The notes under the pieces: generated by a model | The model's input: the letters and a program-made list of their open reading frames with translations, nothing else | What the model was told of the DNA's origin: nothing | Database searches by the model: none | Assembly: GCA_002371705.1 (NCBI GenBank) | Contig: DFGI01000066.1 | Coordinates: forward strand, 79,814 to 143,813 | Length of the DNA stretch: 64,000 bases | Direction: 5' to 3' | Origin: Bacteroidales bacterium UBA3754 | Lineage (GTDB): Bacteria; Bacteroidota; Bacteroidia; Bacteroidales; UBA1715 | Program-made: the position numbers and the translations under genes | Part shown: piece by piece, positions 42,169-50,740 of the stretch | Layout of the letters: each line of letters begins with the position of its first letter | Position numbering within the stretch: the stretch's first letter is position 1

Positions 42169-44072
42169 TGATTTCGATTAACAACCTTGCCGTTCGATTC
42201 GGCGGCTTCACACTTTTCGATGATGTGTCGGTGATGATTTCGGCGCAGGACAAGATTGGACTTGTCGGCAGAAACGGCGCTGGTAAGTCAACGTTACTGA
42301 AAATCATTGCCAAACAAGAACAACCAACCGAAGGTGAAGTTGTGATTTCGTCGGACTGGAAAGTTGGCTATTTGCCACAAACAATGAAAGTCTCCGATGG
42401 AAAAACAGTGCTTGAAGAAGTTCGTACAGCGTTTTCAGAGATTCGTGCCATCCAATCGAAACTTGACACTCTCAACGCTCAATTGGCGGAACGCACTGAC
42501 TATGAGTCGGATTCTTATATGAAATTGATTCATCAAATCACGGATTTGTCAGATCAGCTTGAAATGCTCGGCGGAAATTCCGTTGAAGGCGAAATGGAAC
42601 AAATGTTGGTAGGTTTGGGCTTTTCTCGTGAGGATTTCGACAGAAAAACATCGGAATTCAGCGGTGGTTGGCGAATGCGCATCGAATTGGTGAAAATTTT
42701 GCTTCGGAAACCACAAGTGTTGTTGCTCGACGAACCGACCAACCACCTTGATATTGTGTCAATTCAGTGGTTGGAGAAATTTTTGGTCCAATATAAAGGT
42801 GCAATCATCCTGATTTCGCACGACCGCCGTTTTCTTGACGCAATCACAAAAAAGACATTTGAAATCAGCGTAAATAAACTTACAGTTTATCCCGCACCGT
42901 ATTCTCAATATTTGGAACTGAAAGAAGAACGCTATGCACAACAGTTGGCGGCGTACGAGAATCAGCAAAAAATGATTGAGGATACTGAGAAATTCATTGA
43001 ACGGTTCCGCTACAAAGCCACTAAATCGGTGCAAGTTCAGTCACGCATAAAACAACTGGAGAAAATCGACAGAATTGAAATTGAAAAACAGGAAACTGGC
43101 GCATTCCATATAAAATTCCCGCCTGCACCGCGCTCGGGCACGATTGTGGTAAAAGCCGAGCACGTAACCAAACGCTACGGTGAAAAAACGGTGCTTGACG
43201 ATGTTGATTTAACGGTGGAACGGGGACAGAAAATCGCTCTTGTTGGTAAAAACGGCGAAGGAAAATCAACATTTATAAAAACGATTCTTAACGAAGTTGA
43301 ATATTCGGGAACTATTACTCTCGGACACAATGTAAATGTGGGCTATTTTGCTCAAAATCAAGACGAAATACTTGATGAGAATGCCACGGTGTTTGAGACG
43401 TTGGATAAAATTGCCGTTGGCGAAATCCGCACAAAATTGCGCGATATTCTTGGCGCGTTTTTCTTCAGTGGCGAGGATGTTGACAAGAAAGTGAAGGTAC
43501 TTTCGGGCGGCGAACGGAATCGTCTTGCTATGGCGAAGCTGATGTTGCAGCCCTACAATCTGCTTATTCTCGACGAACCGACCAATCACCTTGATATTCA
43601 GTCGAAAGAAGTGTTGAAACAGGCTCTGTTGAAATACGATGGCACGTTGATTTTGGTTTCGCACGACCGTGATTTTCTAAATGGTTTGACCACAAATATT
43701 TACGAAGTAAAACGAACGCATATCAAAGAGGTGATGGGCGATTTGCAAGTGTATTTGAATCAGTTGAACCAAGAGGAACTTGCATTTGCCAAAGCACCGA
43801 CAGCACAAGCAGAAAAGAAAACAACAGCCTCGAAAATCGATTACCAGCGGCAAAAAGAAATCGACCGTGAAAGTCGGAAATTGCAGACGCAGATTTCAAA
43901 AGTTGAGAAACAAATTCAGGCTTTGGAAGACGAAGTTCACGAATTAAACTTAAAGTTTATAGAGGATTCCGCCCATGTCACCGCCGACGACTACAAACAT
44001 CATTCGGAATTGCAGGAGCAAATTGATGCCCTTACATTGCAATGGGAAGAATTGGTGGAGAAAATGGGGTAG
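42168..44072 (+). CDS. ABC-F family ATPase (ribosome-associated)
   Basis: 634 residues, no membrane domain. Two ABC cassettes: Walker A GRNGAGKSTL near residue 36 with signature LSGGW-type EFSGGWRMRIE and Walker B LLLDEPTNHLD, then GKNGEGKSTF near 362, VLSGGERNRLAMAKL and LLILDEPTNHLD. The linker between cassettes (SRIKQLEKIDRIEIEKQE) and a C-terminal coiled coil (about 550-630) match ABC-F proteins of the YheS type, which act on translating ribosomes. No antibiotic-resistance subtype can be assigned by eye. Coupled to metF at the start. Confidence 0.95.
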   Translation: MISINNLAVRFGGFTLFDDVSVMISAQDKIGLVGRNGAGKSTLLKIIAKQEQPTEGEVVISSDWKVGYLPQTMKVSDGKTVLEEVRTAFSEIRAIQSKLDTLNAQLAERTDYESDSYMKLIHQITDLSDQLEMLGGNSVEGEMEQMLVGLGFSREDFDRKTSEFSGGWRMRIELVKILLRKPQVLLLDEPTNHLDIVSIQWLEKFLVQYKGAIILISHDRRFLDAITKKTFEISVNKLTVYPAPYSQYLELKEERYAQQLAAYENQQKMIEDTEKFIERFRYKATKSVQVQSRIKQLEKIDRIEIEKQETGAFHIKFPPAPRSGTIVVKAEHVTKRYGEKTVLDDVDLTVERGQKIALVGKNGEGKSTFIKTILNEVEYSGTITLGHNVNVGYFAQNQDEILDENATVFETLDKIAVGEIRTKLRDILGAFFFSGEDVDKKVKVLSGGERNRLAMAKLMLQPYNLLILDEPTNHLDIQSKEVLKQALLKYDGTLILVSHDRDFLNGLTTNIYEVKRTHIKEVMGDLQVYLNQLNQEELAFAKAPTAQAEKKTTASKIDYQRQKEIDRESRKLQTQISKVEKQIQALEDEVHELNLKFIEDSAHVTADDYKHHSELQEQIDALTLQWEELVEKMG

Positions 44073-44122
44073 TTTGGAACATTTTTATTTCCGTGGTCAT
44101 ATAGATTATCTAAAATCTTTTT

Positions 44123-44130
44123 TACTTTTG
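44123..44130 (+). promoter_or_regulatory. -7 element TACTTTTG for the 44147 lipoprotein
   Basis: Perfect TAnnTTTG 16 bases before the ATG at 44147. Confidence 0.55.
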
Positions 44131-44146
44131 ACTACAATATCGTGCT

Positions 44147-44842
44147 ATGAAACGAGTTCTACTATATTGCATAGTGTTGTTCGCTTGTTTGTCGTGTTCC
44201 AAGGAAAAAACGGAGCCCGGCATCGCGTGGGATAGATATTATCCGACGAAAATAGGCGTGGGCAATGTGTATGAACTTACGCAAATAAAAATTGACGTGT
44301 TGGCTGATAAAAAAGATACAGCGGTGTTTTATATGCACGAAGTGGTTTCGGCGCTCATATCCGATACCAATTCTTGCAAGGTTTATGCGGTGAACAGTTT
44401 CAAGTCGGAAACACCCAATGGACCGTGGCAACCGTATGTTTCGTCGAGTGTTTGGAAATATACGAATACAATTGTGAAAGTGGAACAAAATGTGCCATAT
44501 CAAGTTCTGAAATTTCCCGCAAAACTCGATTATTCGTGGAATTTGAACTTGTTCAACGAAAACGAGGAACAATTGGCTCGTTATGAAAAAATCCAAATTA
44601 CCGACACAATTTTAGGTGTGCCGTACGATTCAGTTCTTGTAGTTATGCAGCAAAACTTTAAGTCTCTTTATACGTGGCAATACGGCGAAGAACGCTATGC
44701 CAAAAATATTGGAATGGTTTACAAAAAAACAATTGATGTTGAGTCGCAGCCGAATCATGCTCGAATTGATTTGAGCAAACCAATTGAAGAACGAATTACC
44801 AAAGGTACCATCACGCAGTATCGCTTGGTTTATAAACAGTAG
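44147..44842 (+). CDS. Hypothetical lipoprotein
   Basis: 231 residues; the signal ends CLSCSKEKTEPG (Cys17), then beta-rich sequence (GVGNVYELTQIKIDVLADKKDTAVFYMHEVV, WKYTNTIVKVEQNVPYQVLKFP, WQYGEERYAKNIGMVYKKTI) that repeats strand-turn-strand patterns, with a conserved-looking NIGMVYKK segment shared with small Bacteroidota lipoproteins. Function unknown. It is likely in the outer membrane or periplasm. Followed 5 bases later by a DUF4468-like gene, so they are probably co-transcribed. Confidence 0.75.
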   Translation: MKRVLLYCIVLFACLSCSKEKTEPGIAWDRYYPTKIGVGNVYELTQIKIDVLADKKDTAVFYMHEVVSALISDTNSCKVYAVNSFKSETPNGPWQPYVSSSVWKYTNTIVKVEQNVPYQVLKFPAKLDYSWNLNLFNENEEQLARYEKIQITDTILGVPYDSVLVVMQQNFKSLYTWQYGEERYAKNIGMVYKKTIDVESQPNHARIDLSKPIEERITKGTITQYRLVYKQ

Positions 44843-44847
44843 CACGT

Positions 44848-45918
44848 ATGAAGATTTTTCGTCCGATAATATTGTTTTGTTTTTTTGCCTGTTTTGCATA
44901 TGTGGTTGTGGGACAGCAATTTATAGTATATGATACAATTCCGATAAAACATGGAACAAGCCGTATTCGTTTGTATCGAAACATTGAAAAATGGTTCGAG
45001 AAGGAGAAAGGGCAGAAGTTATTGGCAAAGAATAAGAAGGAATTGAAATTTCAAGGAAAAGGTTATTTTCCGTATGCAAATTATGTGCAAATGCCCGATG
45101 TGTATTTGTCGTCGCACGCAGCTGAGAAAACCAAGGGAAGTATAGTGTTTTCCATCGCTGTTGAGATTCAGGATTCAATAATTGTTGCAAAGTTTTCGAA
45201 TTTTCAACACGAAGCCCGTTTTACGGAATACGGAAGCACTTCGTTTGGTCGGTTGATGAACTACGAAAAGGTTCCGTCGGGAAAGTGTATGGAAGTGGAG
45301 GAGTGGTGCAATGCTGTGTGGGCAGATATGAAAGCGTGGGCGGTGTATGAAACCAAAACGCGTGCAAAACGGATGATTCCGTCAACGCTTGTGCGAAAAC
45401 GTACGTATAAAGTTCAGGAAGAAGAAGTTGTGGCTCCACCAACAGCCCAGCCGTTTGATAATGCGGAGTATTTGAAGTTGGAAAATTATTTGTTGAAAGA
45501 CACTGAAGGAAAGTATGCCGACTACAACAAAGACCCTGAGGAAATAGAAGCGGAAAAGGCTGCCGCGGCGGCCGCTTTGGCGGAAAAAGAAAAGAAAAAG
45601 CATAAAGATACTGAAGCTGAGGAAGAACAGGAACCTGACGAAGAACAGGTGGATGAAGCCCAGCCAGATGTACAGGAATCCGAACCTTCGCCTGTTAAAG
45701 AATCTGTGGAGCCTGCCGACGATGACGAGGATGAGGATTATGATGATGAGGAGGAACAGCCTGCAAAGAAGTCGAAGGCTAAGAAAGACGAAAAAGCACC
45801 GAAAGCAAAGGCGGCAAAAGAATCAAAGCCAGCAAAGGCTCCGAAGGAAAAGAAACCGAAAAAGCCTGCCGACGACTATGATGATTATGAAGATGAGGAC
45901 GAGGAGGATGACTATTGA
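44848..45918 (+). CDS. DUF4468-like secreted protein with a highly charged low-complexity tail
   Basis: 356 residues with a signal peptide (residues 1-23, ending VVVGQQ). Residues 25-200 resemble DUF4468 with a TBP-like fold (AEKTKGSIVFSIAVEIQDSIIVAKFSNF, WADMKAWAVYETKTRAKR). From about residue 225 the sequence becomes a polyampholyte: alanine-glutamate-lysine stretch, acidic runs (DDDEDEDYDDEEE), then lysine-alanine-proline repeats and an acidic end (DYDDYEDEDEEDDY). The tail is intrinsically disordered by composition. It ends next to a direct-repeat element at the junction with a convergent gene. Confidence 0.75.
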   Translation: MKIFRPIILFCFFACFAYVVVGQQFIVYDTIPIKHGTSRIRLYRNIEKWFEKEKGQKLLAKNKKELKFQGKGYFPYANYVQMPDVYLSSHAAEKTKGSIVFSIAVEIQDSIIVAKFSNFQHEARFTEYGSTSFGRLMNYEKVPSGKCMEVEEWCNAVWADMKAWAVYETKTRAKRMIPSTLVRKRTYKVQEEEVVAPPTAQPFDNAEYLKLENYLLKDTEGKYADYNKDPEEIEAEKAAAAAALAEKEKKKHKDTEAEEEQEPDEEQVDEAQPDVQESEPSPVKESVEPADDDEDEDYDDEEEQPAKKSKAKKDEKAPKAKAAKESKPAKAPKEKKPKKPADDYDDYEDEDEEDDY

Positions 45919-45919
45919 T

Positions 45920-45975
45920 AATGCTCAATGCGTAATTCATAATGCACAATTCACAATGTACAATGCACAATTATA
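45920..45975. repeat. AATGC-type short direct-repeat element at a convergent gene junction
   Basis: Several degenerate copies of a 9-11 base unit (AATGCTC, AATGCGTAATTC, AATGCACAATTC, AATGTAC, AATGCACAATT). It starts right after the TGA of the DUF4468-like gene and reaches the stop of the gene on the other strand. The same family occurs at 50682-50740. Confidence 0.8.
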
Positions 45976-46573
45976 GTTGGGTTGTAATCCATTTGTGTAA
46001 TGCGTCCATACGTGCATCGAATGATTCGGTGAGGTGGGTTTCGAGGAACGAAATCGTTTGATATTTTGCTTCGATGGCAATGGTTGCTTGTAAGGCTCCT
46101 GATGTGGTTTTCGCTACTCGTAGTCGAATATTTAGATTATTTGGATAAACACCTGTGAATCCCCATATTTTAATAGGTTCAACCAGCTGTAAATTCATTC
46201 GAATTTCTGTAGCTGTTTCCGAATAGGAAACTTTGAACACACAGTCGTTGAGGGAATTATCTTCCAATAAACAAAAGTATTCTTTATTGGTACCGCTAAA
46301 ATACGCGTCGGGAAGGTACTTTTTGCTTTTGGAATTTTCTATGAAACCCGCCCCGTGGTAAAGTGTTTCCCATTTTTCGTTGGAATGGGAATAGTATTGA
46401 ATGCCTTTGAGCGTGGAGATGGAATGAAAAATCTTTGCGATTTCTTGTATATTCTTGTTAGTGTTCAATATGAAACCTTTTTCTTTTGTAAAGTTAGGAT
46501 TGTCAATGGCGATAACGTGCAAAGTAGCCAAGAGCAGAATAAAAAAAAGGAATGTTCTTTTGATGTGATTCAT
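45971..46573 (-). CDS. Hypothetical secreted protein
   Basis: 200 residues with a signal peptide (residues 1-22, ending LHVIA). The mature part begins with FTKEKGFILNTNKNIQEIAKIFHSIS, carries two cysteines (CLLEDNSLNDC) and beta-rich segments (FKVSYSETATEIRMNLQLV, LNIRLRVAKTTSGALQATIAIEAKYQ) and ends with a helix. No family is recognised. Its stop codon abuts the direct-repeat element, and its start faces the Ldh_2 gene across 128 bases. Confidence 0.7.
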   Translation of the reverse strand: MNHIKRTFLFFILLLATLHVIAIDNPNFTKEKGFILNTNKNIQEIAKIFHSISTLKGIQYYSHSNEKWETLYHGAGFIENSKSKKYLPDAYFSGTNKEYFCLLEDNSLNDCVFKVSYSETATEIRMNLQLVEPIKIWGFTGVYPNNLNIRLRVAKTTSGALQATIAIEAKYQTISFLETHLTESFDARMDALHKWITTQL

Positions 46574-46638
46574 AAAAAAAGAATTTCACGGCAAAATAGG
46601 AAATATTTCTCATTTGGTTGTAGAAGAATTGAGGAAAA

Positions 46639-46670
46639 TTGTGAAAAAGCAAGGTAAAAATGTATCTTTG
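46639..46670 (+). promoter_or_regulatory. Promoter of the Ldh_2/DapF-like operon
   Basis: TTG (46639-46641), a 21-base spacer and TATCTTTG (46663-46670), 31 bases before the ATG at 46702. Confidence 0.6.
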
Positions 46671-46701
46671 TGCAGAAATGATATGATTATAAAATAAACA
46701 A

Positions 46702-47784
46702 ATGGCAAATACTCAATCTTTTGATTATCAACGACTCAGAACTTTCACGACAAAAGTTCTTGAAGCAATCGGACATTCCCACGAAGATGCTCTTTTGGCA
46801 TCGGACGTGCTTTTAACGGCTGATTTGCGTGGTATTGACTCTCACGGCGTCGCTCGTCTTCGTGGTTACATAAATTTGTGGAAGGCAAACCGTATGAATC
46901 CACAACCAAAACTGAAAATTGAACACGAAACGCCTTCTACGGCAACAATCGACGGCGACAACGGGCTCGGTCTTGTTGTGGCTCCCAAGGCAATGCAGAT
47001 TGCAATTGAAAAAGCAAAAAATGTTGGTTGCGGTTTTGTGGCTATCAATAATTCAAACCACTTTGGTATTGCCGGCTACCACGCTATGATGGCGTTGCCG
47101 CACGATATGATTGGTTTTGCCTCGACAAACGCCACGCCAACGACGGCTCCGACGTTCGCAAAACAAAAAATGTTGGGTACAAACCCTATCGCAGTAGCTT
47201 TCCCTGCGGGAAAACAGCCTGATTTGGTTGCCGATTTCGCAACAACAGCAACTGCCGTTGGTAAGTTGGAAATCTTGCAACGCAAAGGCGAGGACGCTCC
47301 GCAAGGTTGGATTCAGGATAAGGATGGAAATCCTACAACCGACTCGTTCGGTCTGAAAAAAGGCGGTATGCTGCTTCCTCTTGGTTCCGACCGCGAACAC
47401 AGCAGCCACAAGGGATTCTGTCTTGGTTCCATTGTCGATATTATGTGTGCTGTGCTTTCGGGTGCGAACTATGGCCCGTGGGTGCCTCCGTTCCTCGCGT
47501 TCCTGCAACCTCGCGAAGATTTGGTAGGAAGGGGTATCGGACATTTTGTGGGTGCTATGCGTGTTGATGCGTTCCGTCCTGTTGACGATTTCAAGAAAAA
47601 CCTTGACATTTGGATTGAAGCAATGCGTAAATGCGAACCAACTCCGGGTCACGACCACGTAATCATTCCTGGCGACCCAGAACGAGAAATGACGGCTGAA
47701 CGTATGAAATCGGGTATTCCTTTGTTGATGCCTGTTGTGGAAGATTTACAAGACATTGCGAAAACATTTAACGTGGAACTTTAA
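46702..47784 (+). CDS. Ldh_2-family (malate/L-lactate/imino-acid) dehydrogenase
   Basis: 360 residues, NAD(P)-dependent, cytoplasmic. Family marks: DLRGIDSHGVARLRGYI with the catalytic SHG histidine near residue 48, NSNHFGIAGYHAMMAL, MLGTNPIAVAFPAG and LVADFATTATAVGKLE. Members act on malate, lactate, ureidoglycolate, 2,3-diketogulonate or cyclic imines such as piperideine- or pyrroline-2-carboxylate; the substrate is not decidable by eye. Its stop overlaps the DapF-like start by one base (TAATG), so the two products probably act in one pathway. Confidence 0.9.
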   Translation: MANTQSFDYQRLRTFTTKVLEAIGHSHEDALLASDVLLTADLRGIDSHGVARLRGYINLWKANRMNPQPKLKIEHETPSTATIDGDNGLGLVVAPKAMQIAIEKAKNVGCGFVAINNSNHFGIAGYHAMMALPHDMIGFASTNATPTTAPTFAKQKMLGTNPIAVAFPAGKQPDLVADFATTATAVGKLEILQRKGEDAPQGWIQDKDGNPTTDSFGLKKGGMLLPLGSDREHSSHKGFCLGSIVDIMCAVLSGANYGPWVPPFLAFLQPREDLVGRGIGHFVGAMRVDAFRPVDDFKKNLDIWIEAMRKCEPTPGHDHVIIPGDPEREMTAERMKSGIPLLMPVVEDLQDIAKTFNVEL

Positions 47785-48641
47785 TGGAAACTAACTTCTT
47801 TGTAAAATCTCACGGTTTGGGCAATTGCTACATCGTGATTGATTCTGATAAAATTGACTTTGAATTGACCGACGAACGTGTCATTCGTATTTGCGACTTG
47901 CACTTTGGCGTCGGTTCCAACGGCATTTTGCTCAAAGTGCCTTCGAAAATAGCAGATTTTGGGTTGAAAATCTATAATACCGACGCATCAATTGCAGAAA
48001 ATTGTGGAAACGGTCTTCGAATTTTCAGCAAATTCTTGCACGATTATGGCTATCTTACTTCCGACAAATTCACGGTTGACATTCTTGGTCGCTTGATTCA
48101 CTGCGAGATTTTGGAGAAAAATGCGGCTGGCAAAGCCATAAAAGTCCGTGTTGATATGGGTAAGGCGAATTTTGTGGCAAAACAGGTTCCTGTGAATTTC
48201 CCGAAAGAAGAATGTGTCAACGAACCGGTTACGTTTGGCGGCAAGGAGTTCAGAATCAATTGCGTATCGGTTGGAAATCCGCATTGCGTGGTGTTCCGTG
48301 ACGAGTTGAATCAGGAGGAACTTTTGAAATATGGCCCGATTATAGAAACCGACAAAATGTTTCCGAACCGCACCAATGTTCAGTTTGCCCACGTGGTAAA
48401 CCGTAATTTGGTGGAAATCAAGATTTGGGAACGAGGAGTAGGAAACACCTTGGCTTCGGGAAGTTCGTCGTGTGCCGTTGCGTCGGCAATGCGGAAAAAC
48501 AATCTGGTTGACAAGGATGTGACAATCCGTATGCCGGGTGGCGAACTTCAGATTTCAATCGATGAGGAATGGAACATTAAAATGACAGGACCAGTCGAGG
48601 AAATCTGTTCGGGCGTGTTTTGCAAGGAGATGGTGAGATAG
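47784..48641 (+). CDS. DapF-fold epimerase-like protein with an altered second catalytic cysteine
   Basis: 285 residues with the two-lobed DapF pattern: HGLGNCYIVID at the start, NTDASIAENCGNGLRIF (first catalytic Cys74), RINCVSVGNPHCVVF, and IWERGVGNTLASGSSSCAVASA. In true diaminopimelate epimerase the last block reads GET-x-ACGTG with the second catalytic Cys; here that residue is Ser225 and the preceding Glu is Asn221. A Cys lies at 230 but is out of register. The early GxDG is SNG. A standard two-base racemase mechanism is therefore unlikely to be complete; a one-base epimerase or dehydratase-type activity is possible. Coupled to an Ldh_2 dehydrogenase. Confidence 0.85.
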   Translation: METNFFVKSHGLGNCYIVIDSDKIDFELTDERVIRICDLHFGVGSNGILLKVPSKIADFGLKIYNTDASIAENCGNGLRIFSKFLHDYGYLTSDKFTVDILGRLIHCEILEKNAAGKAIKVRVDMGKANFVAKQVPVNFPKEECVNEPVTFGGKEFRINCVSVGNPHCVVFRDELNQEELLKYGPIIETDKMFPNRTNVQFAHVVNRNLVEIKIWERGVGNTLASGSSSCAVASAMRKNNLVDKDVTIRMPGGELQISIDEEWNIKMTGPVEEICSGVFCKEMVR

Positions 48642-48676
48642 TTAGTCGTTTTTATTTCCCTATTTTTAGGCTTACA

Positions 48677-48714
48677 AAAAGAAAAGCCGCCTCTCGGCTC
48701 AGTCGGATTGTCGA
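48677..48714. repeat. Dispersed repeat copy (reverse of 34124-34161)
   Basis: Lies between the dapF-like gene and recQ. AAAGAAAAGCC, then CTCGGCTCAGTCGGATTGTCG, aligns with the reverse complement of 34124-34161. Confidence 0.65.
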
Positions 48715-48769
48715 GTAACTGAAAGGAATGTGTATTCCGTATCGAATTTATTCCTATCTTGCGGCTGCA

Positions 48770-50680
48770 ATGACAACGTACGAAGAAATATTACAGCAAT
48801 ATTGGGGTTATGCGAAATTTCGTCCTCTTCAGCAGGAGATTATCGAAAGCGTATGCCAAGGGAATGATACGCTTGGGCTTATGCCGACGGGTGGCGGAAA
48901 ATCCATTACGTTTCAGGTGGCGGCACTTTCAAAACCAGGACTTTGCATTGTAATTACACCGCTCATTGCCTTGATGAAAGATCAGGTTGATAATCTTCGA
49001 CGGCGACAAATAAAGGCGACGGCGGTTTATTCAGGTATGACTAATACGGAAATTGACATCGCATTCAATAATTGCATTCTCGGCGATTATAAATTTTTGT
49101 ATATCTCGCCAGAACGACTTAAAACACAGCGGTTTATACAGGTTGTTACACAAATGTCGGTGAATTTGATTGCCGTTGACGAATCGCATTGTATTTCGCA
49201 ATGGGGATATGATTTTCGTCCATCGTATTTGGAGATTGCGAATATCCGCGAGATTTTGCCTAAAGTCCCGATTCTTGCTCTCACCGCAACTGCTACGCCC
49301 GATGTGGTTGACGACATTCAGGAAAAATTGCATTTTAAAACTAAAAACGTCTTTTCTAAAAGTTTTGAACGTAAGAATCTCACATACAGCGTTTTCGAGA
49401 AAAACGACAAAGTGGGGGCGTTGCTGCAAATTTGTAGAAACACCGCTGGAACTGGCATCGTGTATGTGGCAACACGAAAGGAAACAAAAGAAATTGCCTA
49501 TGTCCTTCAGCAAAATGGCTTTGTGGCTGATTTTTACCACGGTGGACTTGATGCTGCAACCCGTGCAAAAAAACAGGAATTGTGGATGCGCACGCCAAAC
49601 GAAATTATGGTTTCCACCAATGCGTTTGGAATGGGCATTGACAAGCCAGATGTGAGATTTGTAGTTCATCTCAACATTCCTGAATCGCTCGAAGCATATT
49701 TTCAGGAAGCTGGACGCGCAGGTCGTGACGAAAAAGATGCACAAGCATATTTGTTTTATAACCAAGGAGATATACAGAAACTGAAGGATAATTTTGAAAA
49801 AAAATATCCTTCGTTTCAAACAGTCAGCGAAACGTATGATTCGCTTGGAAACTATTGTCAGGTGGGAATTGGCGATGGCGAGGGAACAGTGCACGATTTT
49901 GATTTGGTTGATTTTTGCAAGAAATTCAATCTTGGTATTGTGGAAACTATGAATGCGTTGAAACTGCTTGAGGAAGAAAACTTTATACTGTTGTCCGATC
50001 CAGAAGACACGCATTCAAAAATAAAACTCAACTACGACCGTAACGAATTGTACAAATTCCAAATTGAACATAAAGAGATTGATCCTTTTATAAAGTTTCT
50101 ACTCCGCAATTGTACAGGCGTGTTCATGGATTTTGTGCCAATCAACGAAAACCACCTTGCTCAAGTTGCAAAGTGCACCGTTGAGGTTATAAAAAACTAT
50201 CTGATTTACTTGCACAAAATTGAGGTATTGACCTACATTCCTGCAAAACAAAATCCAATTATAACATTTCTTAGCAATAGAATAGAAAAAAAATCCGTTC
50301 GTTTGAACGAACAATTTATCTTGCAACGGAAAGAACGGCAACGAAAACGCTTGGAAGCTGTGATTCAGTATGTTACAAACACATCGAAATGCCGATGCAC
50401 ACAGTTGTTGGAATATTTTGGTGAAAAAACATCGGTGCGTTGTGGCAAATGCGATGTCTGTGTTACGCGCAACGAGGTGAACATCAGTTCGTTACAGTTT
50501 GACTACATTGTGGAAGACCTCAAAAAATGTATTGGTTCAACTCCTGCCAGCCTTGACGAAATTTATCAGAAAACAACAATAAAAGACCAGCAACAAATTC
50601 TCAATGTAATTAAGTTTCTTCTTGATAAACAGAAGATTCGCTATGTGGAGGGAGGAAGGTTGATTTGGAACAAGATTTAA
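48770..50680 (+). CDS. recQ: ATP-dependent DNA helicase RecQ-like
   Basis: Unwinds DNA 3' to 5' in recombination and repair. 636 residues from the ATG at 48770 (MTTYEEILQQYWGYAKFRPLQQ); upstream codons are non-homologous. Helicase motifs: LMPTGGGKSITFQ (I), TPLIALMKDQV (Ia), VDESHCISQWGYDFRPSY (II and aromatic loop), LTATATPDVVDD (III), NAFGMGIDKPDVRFVVH (V) and EAGRAGRDEKDAQAYLFY (VI). The RQC zinc cysteines appear as CRCTQLLEYFGEKTSVRCGKCDVC near 545; an HRDC domain is not seen. Confidence 0.96.
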   Translation: MTTYEEILQQYWGYAKFRPLQQEIIESVCQGNDTLGLMPTGGGKSITFQVAALSKPGLCIVITPLIALMKDQVDNLRRRQIKATAVYSGMTNTEIDIAFNNCILGDYKFLYISPERLKTQRFIQVVTQMSVNLIAVDESHCISQWGYDFRPSYLEIANIREILPKVPILALTATATPDVVDDIQEKLHFKTKNVFSKSFERKNLTYSVFEKNDKVGALLQICRNTAGTGIVYVATRKETKEIAYVLQQNGFVADFYHGGLDAATRAKKQELWMRTPNEIMVSTNAFGMGIDKPDVRFVVHLNIPESLEAYFQEAGRAGRDEKDAQAYLFYNQGDIQKLKDNFEKKYPSFQTVSETYDSLGNYCQVGIGDGEGTVHDFDLVDFCKKFNLGIVETMNALKLLEEENFILLSDPEDTHSKIKLNYDRNELYKFQIEHKEIDPFIKFLLRNCTGVFMDFVPINENHLAQVAKCTVEVIKNYLIYLHKIEVLTYIPAKQNPIITFLSNRIEKKSVRLNEQFILQRKERQRKRLEAVIQYVTNTSKCRCTQLLEYFGEKTSVRCGKCDVCVTRNEVNISSLQFDYIVEDLKKCIGSTPASLDEIYQKTTIKDQQQILNVIKFLLDKQKIRYVEGGRLIWNKI

Positions 50681-50681
50681 T

Positions 50682-50740
50682 GCACAATTCACAATGCATA
50701 ATTCACAATGCGTAATGCTCAATGCGTAATGCTCGATGTT
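50682..50740. repeat. AATGC-type direct-repeat element at a second convergent junction
   Basis: Five or six copies of AATGCACAATTC, AATGCATAATTC, AATGCGTAATGCTC and variants, from just after the recQ stop into the 3' end of the MFS gene. It encodes the last residues (SSITH) and the stop codon of that gene. Same family as 45920-45975. Confidence 0.85.

Noticed and set aside
45920..45975. AATGC repeats as a CRISPR array
   Set aside because: Units of 9-12 bases, contiguous and degenerate, without spacers of regular length or cas genes.
45653..45976. 107-codon forward frame over the charged tail of the DUF4468-like gene
   Set aside because: Arises from the biased composition of the tail read in another frame (Arg/Met-rich).
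49031..50014. 327-codon reverse frame inside recQ
   Set aside because: Mirror of a helicase with complete motifs; translation is cysteine- and phenylalanine-rich shadow sequence.
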